64,000 nucleotides of DNA from the NCBI RefSeq assembly GCF_016545825.1, contig NC_052616.1:10850001-10914000 (forward strand). Direction: 5' to 3'. The DNA is from Eucalyptus grandis. Lineage: Eukaryota; Streptophyta; Magnoliopsida; Myrtales; Myrtaceae. The position numbers and the translations under genes are program-made. Under the pieces are notes generated by a model. The model saw nothing but the letters and a program-made list of their open reading frames with translations, searched no databases and was not told the DNA's origin. Shown piece after piece: positions 57,928 through 64,000 of this stretch (within the stretch, counting starts at the first letter, position 1; each line of letters opens with the position of its first letter).

Positions 57928-60900
57928 TGTAACAGCCTGAATTTTCAAATTTCGTTTTTGATTAAATAAATCGGACATTTGGGCCTTTCATCGACGCGTC
58001 GATAATTCTATTCTTTGAGCTGATCACAGATAACTAGACTATCTGAAAAAGCAATTAAGGAATCTAAATGCAATGGAGTTGAGAATATAATCAGGAATAG
58101 ACTACTTGACCGTGTTGATTTGCTAGGCTCATTACGGCATCGACAAAAATCGATCAAAGACTGGAGATATATCGATTCGATGGATATATGTGATTAGTGC
58201 GTGGGTGATTCCACCTAATTGCAAAATTCTCATCGATCAACACTACATCGATTTTTCTGTCATTTTCTGTACCCGGTGTCCGTATTTGAAATATCGAGAT
58301 TTTCATGACAACCAAAAGTCGCCAATGTGTCAAAAATGTACGTTGTGACTCGAGATAAATCGATTACGGGTCAACTGTACCAAAATTCCTAAAACTTACC
58401 CGGTAGATTAAGTCACGCTAAAATCGCGCTGAATTGAAATTAACCGTGAATTTGAACCCGATTTCAGAAATTGAAAGTAATGTTATGTCACGATATATTT
58501 TAATAACGTCGACTCATTCTTCAAAGATTTATTAAGAAATTCCGGGATTTTTACAAAAATTCAATTCGGACGTTATGGAAAACGAACGAAAATTTAGATC
58601 GGCCGAATTGAAGAGATTTTCAACTTGCAAACTAAGCTATATGGCGAATGGGACTTGTAGAAATTACGTGGGCTTTTTCTACATCAAAAGTGGACGTCGA
58701 ATTTGGGAAATTGTTGAAGAAATTGAAGACAAAAAAAAAAAATTGTGAAATTCGGAATTGGAAAAGGGCAGCAATTTTGGACTTCAAAATTTGGATTATT
58801 GATGGATTTTATGCAAAGAAAGTAATAAGAGATATTGAGATAATTTTGAGGGATATTTGGGGGACCAAGCATTTAATTTCTTGGTTATACTCTATTGACT
58901 TTAGCCATTTTCCCAAAACTTCCGTCGCGCGCCCATCCACCGACTCCTCTTGCTCACGTTTCCACTTTGCTTTTCGTTTTCCCTTCAAATTCCGTCGAAG
59001 CAGCACCCTCACAAAAGGACCGAACCTCTCTCTCTTTGCTTCTGGTTTGCTTTCCTTCATTTCCTTTTGTTTTTCTTCTTCGAGATTGCTCCCTGCATCG
59101 CGGCTTCATTCAGCCAACAAACAGCCGCCCCTCTCCCCTATTAATTGTTCCCTTGGTCAACAACATCCATAGAAGCTCCTTTTGTTGACCCTTGCGCCTG
59201 CCATCTTCGTTTCTTCGTGCGTCCAGCGGAGTCCACCGAAGCAGCCATCCCCTTCGGCCTTCACGCCCCTGCAGCACACGTGTTTCTCCCCTGCCAGCGG
59301 CTACCGAAGCCCACCTCCATCATCCCTCGTGTCTTCATCCGGCAGCAACGTCGTCCACCTGCCATCCCCAAGCAGCCGTCGAAGCCGCTTCTCCCCTCTG
59401 CCCGTGCCAATCCCACATCGAGGAGCCCTTCCTCTGTCTTTTACTTTGTTGGGCCGTGCGGCTCAACGTGAAGCCCAGAAGCTCCGTGATTTTCAATCGA
59501 GCAGCCCACGAATCCAGCAATTTCGGCCCAATTGAAATCCACAAACCCAGCTCGGCGGTCCAGCCCATAATCCAGCAGCCCATCTTGAAGTCAGATCAAG
59601 CCCAGCCCAGTTTTGAAGCCACTTCAGCCCAGCGAATTTCGGCCAGCTTTCAGCCCAACTTCAGGCCCAGCCCAAGTTAAAAACAAATCTTAGATTGAGC
59701 TGAGATTTGTTGGGCCCGTTTTAGGCCCGGTCCAAGCCCATCGACGTCGCCGAAAATTCGGATTTCGGCCGCCGTCACACCGTCGTCGCGGTGAACCAGT
59801 TTCCGCAATTGACTGGTGAGTTTATGCACTAAACTCTTCTTAGTAGGCTAATGACGTTTAAGGGGTGTCAAATTTATTTAAGTGCAATTAGTTTAATTAT
59901 TAAGTTAGTTAGTTAAATTAGGATAGTTAGATTAAGTAATTAAGTGGTTAGAAATTTATAGTTAATTAGATAAGTGTATTGTTATACAACTAGGATGCTT
60001 AGAATAATTTAATTAGCTCAATAGGTGGTTAGATTAGAATTATTTAGCTTAAGTTAGCATTTTTAGTATTTAATGCATTTATTTAATTAATTTTATAAAT
60101 TATTTAATTATTAAATATTTTTCCGGAAATTAGACCGGGATAGTCGGTGATCATAATTTCATGCTAATTGTAATGATGTGGTTAATTTTTGTAATCGAGT
60201 GTTAAATTGTGAAATTTGAGTGCTGATTGAAGGTTGGGTCAATTATTCCAAAATTTGTGAATTTTGACATTTATCTAGAAAATCTTGGGTATTGGGTTTT
60301 AAACACGGAAAATGGTTTTATATACTGTATAAACTAGTGGGATTTTAAAAAGAGGATTATGAATTTTCCGGGTCCAATTTGACCGTGTATCCACGCACGA
60401 CTAATTTCACTGGATGTTTTTAATACGAAGAAAATAGGTCAGGATCATTATTTTAATTAAAACATTTGAGTGCAATGCACAGTGTTCTGAGCCGAGATTG
60501 AGTGATCGTGTGTTGGTTGAGAGAACCCGTCCTCAAACTGTATCGGATGGACATTACCCTATATGGGATTTGAGTCGCAGTAGAGGCTGGACCTATACTC
60601 CTTCGGGAAAGTCATCTTTGAAAGACATAATCGTGCTTAATGGAGTGAGACGATGCATGAGTAGACCGCCGAAATTTGAGAGTAGGCCGGTGCCCACTGT
60701 GGGGCTTAATCAACAATTTGAAACGCATGATGGGTTGAGTTTGATGCGCCTAATTATGAGACAAAACTATGTGGCATGGTATGAGACATGTCATAACAGT
60801 TTGGCCTTATAATTGGGACTCATGTGATTGATTGGGCTGAGACCCCTGTAGTGATTGAGAAAAATAAGGCATTTCAATTGTATTGTGATATGAACTGTGT

Positions 60901-61375
60901 TGACATGCAAGAAGGAACTGAAGCAAGGTAAGTCTTCTGTTTTAATTGTGTGATTGTATGGTTAAGACGTTTCTTAGCGTATTTCCCTCCTAATCAAGGT
61001 TTAGAGTGTGAACTCGCTGAGATTTATATTTCATCCTGTTGTAAGATAAATTTTCAGGGTCGTCGAGTGGAGGACCTAGATCTGAGAGAAGGTGATTTGA
61101 AATGTAAGTTAGCTAGGACCGCTTCTTTTTGGAAAGTCGATTTTTGTAGTTCTTTGGTCATTGTTCTTGTACATGACTCTATGTGATTATAAAAGTATGT
61201 TTGTTTGTAAATTTGTTGTCCTACTTTTCTATCCCGAGATGATTATTGTCAATGGATTTATTTTCGCTTCCACATATGCAATAAAACAAAAGGGTTGGCG
61301 ACTCGTTTTGAAAAGTCGCAAAAATATTATTGACCAGTGAGGAATGGGTACACGCTCGGGGTTCGGAGCGTGACA
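57928..61375 (+). mobile_element. Solo LTR (chromovirus type)
   Basis: It starts TGTAACAGCCTG and ends GGAGCGTGACA. It is colinear with 25321-29078, including a C/T-rich core (58940-59700). The flanks gaagg and aaggg match only partly, so the duplication is degraded or offset. No primer site or pol domains are present. ORFs in the core (up to 174 codons) occur in several frames and are not called. Confidence 0.82.
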
Positions 61376-62011
61376 AAGGGAGATGCAGAAATGAATCATA
61401 TTGGGCGCAAGGAATTAACATCTTTGCTCCTTCAATCATCTCTTTCAAAAACTTTAAGTTGTCAAGGAATGAATTCGAGAATGTGTATTGAGAAATTTCT
61501 CTAGTATAATAAATAGTTTGGAAAATTCCAAATAAGGATCCGAAATGCCCTCATTTTCTCAATTAAGGGCTCCAAGTACACTTTGCTTCAAATGAAGGCC
61601 TGAAATAGCCAAATCATTTCAAATAAAGACTTAAAATAATCAAATCGTCTCAAATAAGGGTTTTGGCTGGCCAATGACTATTTCATTATCGTAGAAAAGG
61701 TATTTTGGTAAAAAAATGTAACTATATTTTTCACTTCTTTTTCTTTTCTTTTTCTTTTTCCTCTTCCCTCCCTCGGTCATCGCTATCAATGCCTTGCAAG
61801 GTCGCTCGCCAAGGCTAGCGAGGGTCACCCTCGCCGACATCAAGCAAGGGCAGCCCTTGCTCGATGTCAATATGGGTTGCAAGGTGAGTGTCACCCTCAC
61901 CCGGACTAGCGAGGAGCACCGTCACCCAACATCGGCAGGGGGTTGCTCTCACTAGCCCAAGCAAGGGTGACCCTCACTCAACATTGGTGAGGGTGGCCCT
62001 CACATGAGTCT
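61376..62011. repeat. Degenerate repeat region, transposon debris
   Basis: Imperfect direct repeats of 'tcaaataagg...ctgaaatagccaaatc' (61520-61665) are followed by a GC-rich 'gcgagggtcaccctcg' palindrome zone (61790-62005). That zone resembles the cores of the Harbinger-type elements. No gene. Confidence 0.5.
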
Positions 62012-64000
62012 TGTGACATCCCGATTTTTTCCAAGTCTATTTTTCAATAAATTGAGACGGGCATTTCGTTGGCACGCATATAGTTCTTTTCCTTGAGTCG
62101 ACCACTCATGTGAAAGCTAGTCCATCGGGTGGAGCTGTTAAGAGTTTATTATGCATCAGACTCGAGAATTTGATCAGGAAACGACCTTTCGACCGAGCTA
62201 ATCTGCAAGGGTCATTACAGCACAATTAAAGATCAATTAGGGATCGGAGATAGGACGACTCGACAGAGGCATGTGATCGGGTGTGGGTGATTCCACCGGA
62301 TCGCACAATTCTTGTCGATCGCACCTTTGGACCGACTTTTCTATCGATTGGGTACCTGTGTTCGTATTTGAAACCTTGAGATTTCCCGACAACCGAAAGT
62401 CGCCAATGTTTCAAAGATGTACATTGTGGCTTGAGATGATCAACCACAGTCAAATGCAGGAAAATTTCTAAAGGCTACCCGGTAGGTTGGGCGCGCTAGT
62501 ATCGTGCCAAAGTGAAATTAACCGTGGAATTGAGATCGAATTCAGAAATTGGAAGTCGGGGTGTGTCACAAATCATTTCAAGATCATTGAATCATCTTTG
62601 GGAAGATTTTTCATGCAAGCCGAGTTTTTCGGCAAATTAATCAAGGTATGGCTAATTTGGCTCGAGAAATTAGTAGGCCCGCTTTTGGTCGTACTTTTGG
62701 GAATTAAGTTGATTCTACGGATCGGTGAAGATGTTAATTGAAGTGTGGTGACATTGGATTAATTTTATGGACTTCAATTGGACTCAATTGGAAGAGAATT
62801 GATGAGAATTGAAGAAATTGGATGTACAAGAATTGGACCCCGGCGGAAAATGAAATTGCAACCATTGGAAAATGTTGTGGGAGGTTTTGAGATAGTGGAA
62901 GGTGTGGGGCAAGAATGGCTAGGAAGTTGACAAGTGTAAGGTGGAGATTTGATTTCAAAAGGGCACCCATCAACATCATCTTCAAGCTTGGGAAAGAGAG
63001 AGAGAGAGAGAGGGGAGGAGCTGCTCGTGCGACCAGCCCCGACGCCGCCTCCATCCGCTCGACCGGCCGCCCATCGCCGGAGTTCGCCACCTCGCCGTCA
63101 TGCCGAACCGTCGTTGGCCGACCCCTCTCCTTCCCCTTCCTCTCCCGTTGCGGTCTCTCTTCTCCATCTCCCTTGGCCGCTTCGAGACCCAAGAAGAACG
63201 GAGAGAAGTCTCGTCCGAAGCGCACGCGCCGGGAGGTCTCGCCGTTCGCCCGTCGCCGCCGTCGCGTGTCTACCTCGCGCTCGCCCGCGCCTGGCCGCGC
63301 GCCGCTCCGCCCGCTTTCGCCCAGCTTGTCGTCCCGAGCTGCTGTTCAGCTCGCGCAAGAGCTGCCGGAGCTCATTCGTCGCCGCCGTGCACCGCCGTTC
63401 GTCGCCGCCAGCCACCGCCGTAGCTCCTCCACCCTTTCCGACCCGAACCGGCGCCGGATCTACCCTTCCTCGGCCTCAAACCGCCATGGACAGCAGCTGA
63501 AAAAAAAATGGGTATGCAGCGGACGTTTGGCCCGTTTTGGCCGCCTTCCCGAGCCCGGATGCTCGGCCCACTTTGAGGAAAGTTGTTCTCCTCGGCGTCC
63601 CCGTCGTTTTGGTCCGCTTGGCTCGCTAATCCGGTGAGTTTAGCTCACTAAACCTCGCTTAGAGGGTTAATTATGCTTTATGTGTGCTTAGCTTAAGTTG
63701 ATTAAGCTTAGGTGGTTAATTTAGTTAATTTAATTATGATTTAGATTAAGATGGTTGTTTAATCTAAAGTATGTTTAATTAAATGCTAAGAGAGTTTATT
63801 TAAAGTTAAGCCTTGATGTGACACAAAATGATTTTAGTTTTGAATTATTTAAGTGCTTCGAAATTCTGGAAAATATTATATTATATTATAATCCGAAATT
63901 ATTAAAATATTATTATTTATAAAAAAAAATCAAAAATCAGAAAAATTATTTTTGACCCCGGTTGCTCAAAATTTCGTGCCGATCGCTGCTGTGTAGTTGG
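62012..64000 (+). mobile_element. Left part of another chromovirus-type LTR, running off the window
   Basis: It starts TGTGACATCCCGATTTT and follows the family layout (gacgggcatttcg, 'gagactcgagaatttgatcaggaa'). A GC-rich core lies at 62980-63640. Whether it is solo or a full element cannot be told. The long ORFs in the core (62915-63637, 62949-63500) overlap one another and are composition effects. Confidence 0.75.

Noticed and set aside
60498..60812. 104-codon ORF in a solo LTR
   Set aside because: The same region of the sister LTR (about 27895-28500) has stops and indels. It contains the tandem-repeat slot.
62915..63637. 240-codon ORF with overlapping 183- and 107-codon frames
   Set aside because: It is in the GC-rich core of an LTR, with low-complexity Arg/Ser/Pro content and open in multiple frames. 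No domain.

Overview
This window is plant nuclear DNA: introns with GT/AG borders, TATA-type promoters, tRNA-iMet primed LTR retrotransposons, a tRNA-derived SINE, MULE, hAT and Harbinger-type DNA transposons. The family mix and the style of the intact genes fit a woody eudicot. A Myrtales (Eucalyptus-like) source is my guess, not something the sequence proves.

Layout. 1-13371 is a retrotransposon stack. A full-length Ty3/gypsy chromovirus (419-12288, target-site duplication CGTAG) sits inside an older LTR (1-413 plus 12294-13056), which itself abuts another LTR end (13057-13371). Its 5' LTR carries a SINE. 14063-31800 and 33297-57420 are two copies of a duplicated block. Each holds, in order: an anonymous conserved segment, a small rhodanese (sulfurtransferase) gene copy on +, a NIP-type aquaporin on -, and a second rhodanese copy on +. 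Block 1 ends in a remnant of a further NIP promoter. The two NIP genes (17446-18673 and 53856-55038) look intact. Of four rhodanese copies only the last (56438-57420) is intact; the others carry lost starts, frameshifts, deletions or insertions.

Block 1's second rhodanese copy is split by about 11 kb containing a decayed Mutator-like element (about 21000-31437). That element carries a MURA-type transposase (+) and a convergent GRF zinc-finger gene (-). It is itself hit by an hAT MITE (23998-24660, TSD ACTACTAC) and a solo LTR (25321-29078, TSD TAAAT). Block 2 is split by a Ty1/copia element on - (34026-48142). The copia element contains a solo LTR (35139-42511), which contains a TTA-flanked Harbinger-type element (37385-41309), which contains a reverse-strand solo LTR (37659-40685, TSD CGCCA). 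A second branch is a non-autonomous MULE (42899-44822, TSD ATCAAATTA) holding another TTA-flanked element (42979-43990). A further 2.3 kb insertion (48894-51232) carries what looks like a captured trichome-birefringence-like gene fragment.

57928-61375 is another solo LTR, and 62012 starts one more that runs off the window.

Host genes. The NIPs match the NIP5;1/6;1 subgroup (boric acid/metalloid channels, plasma membrane). The rhodanese matches the single-domain STR16/STR18/senescence-associated group. Their repeated adjacency is a property of the duplication; nothing in the sequence shows that they act together. I found no CRISPR array, operon or canonical tRNA/rRNA gene. Most long ORFs in the GC-rich LTR and MITE cores look like by-products of base composition.
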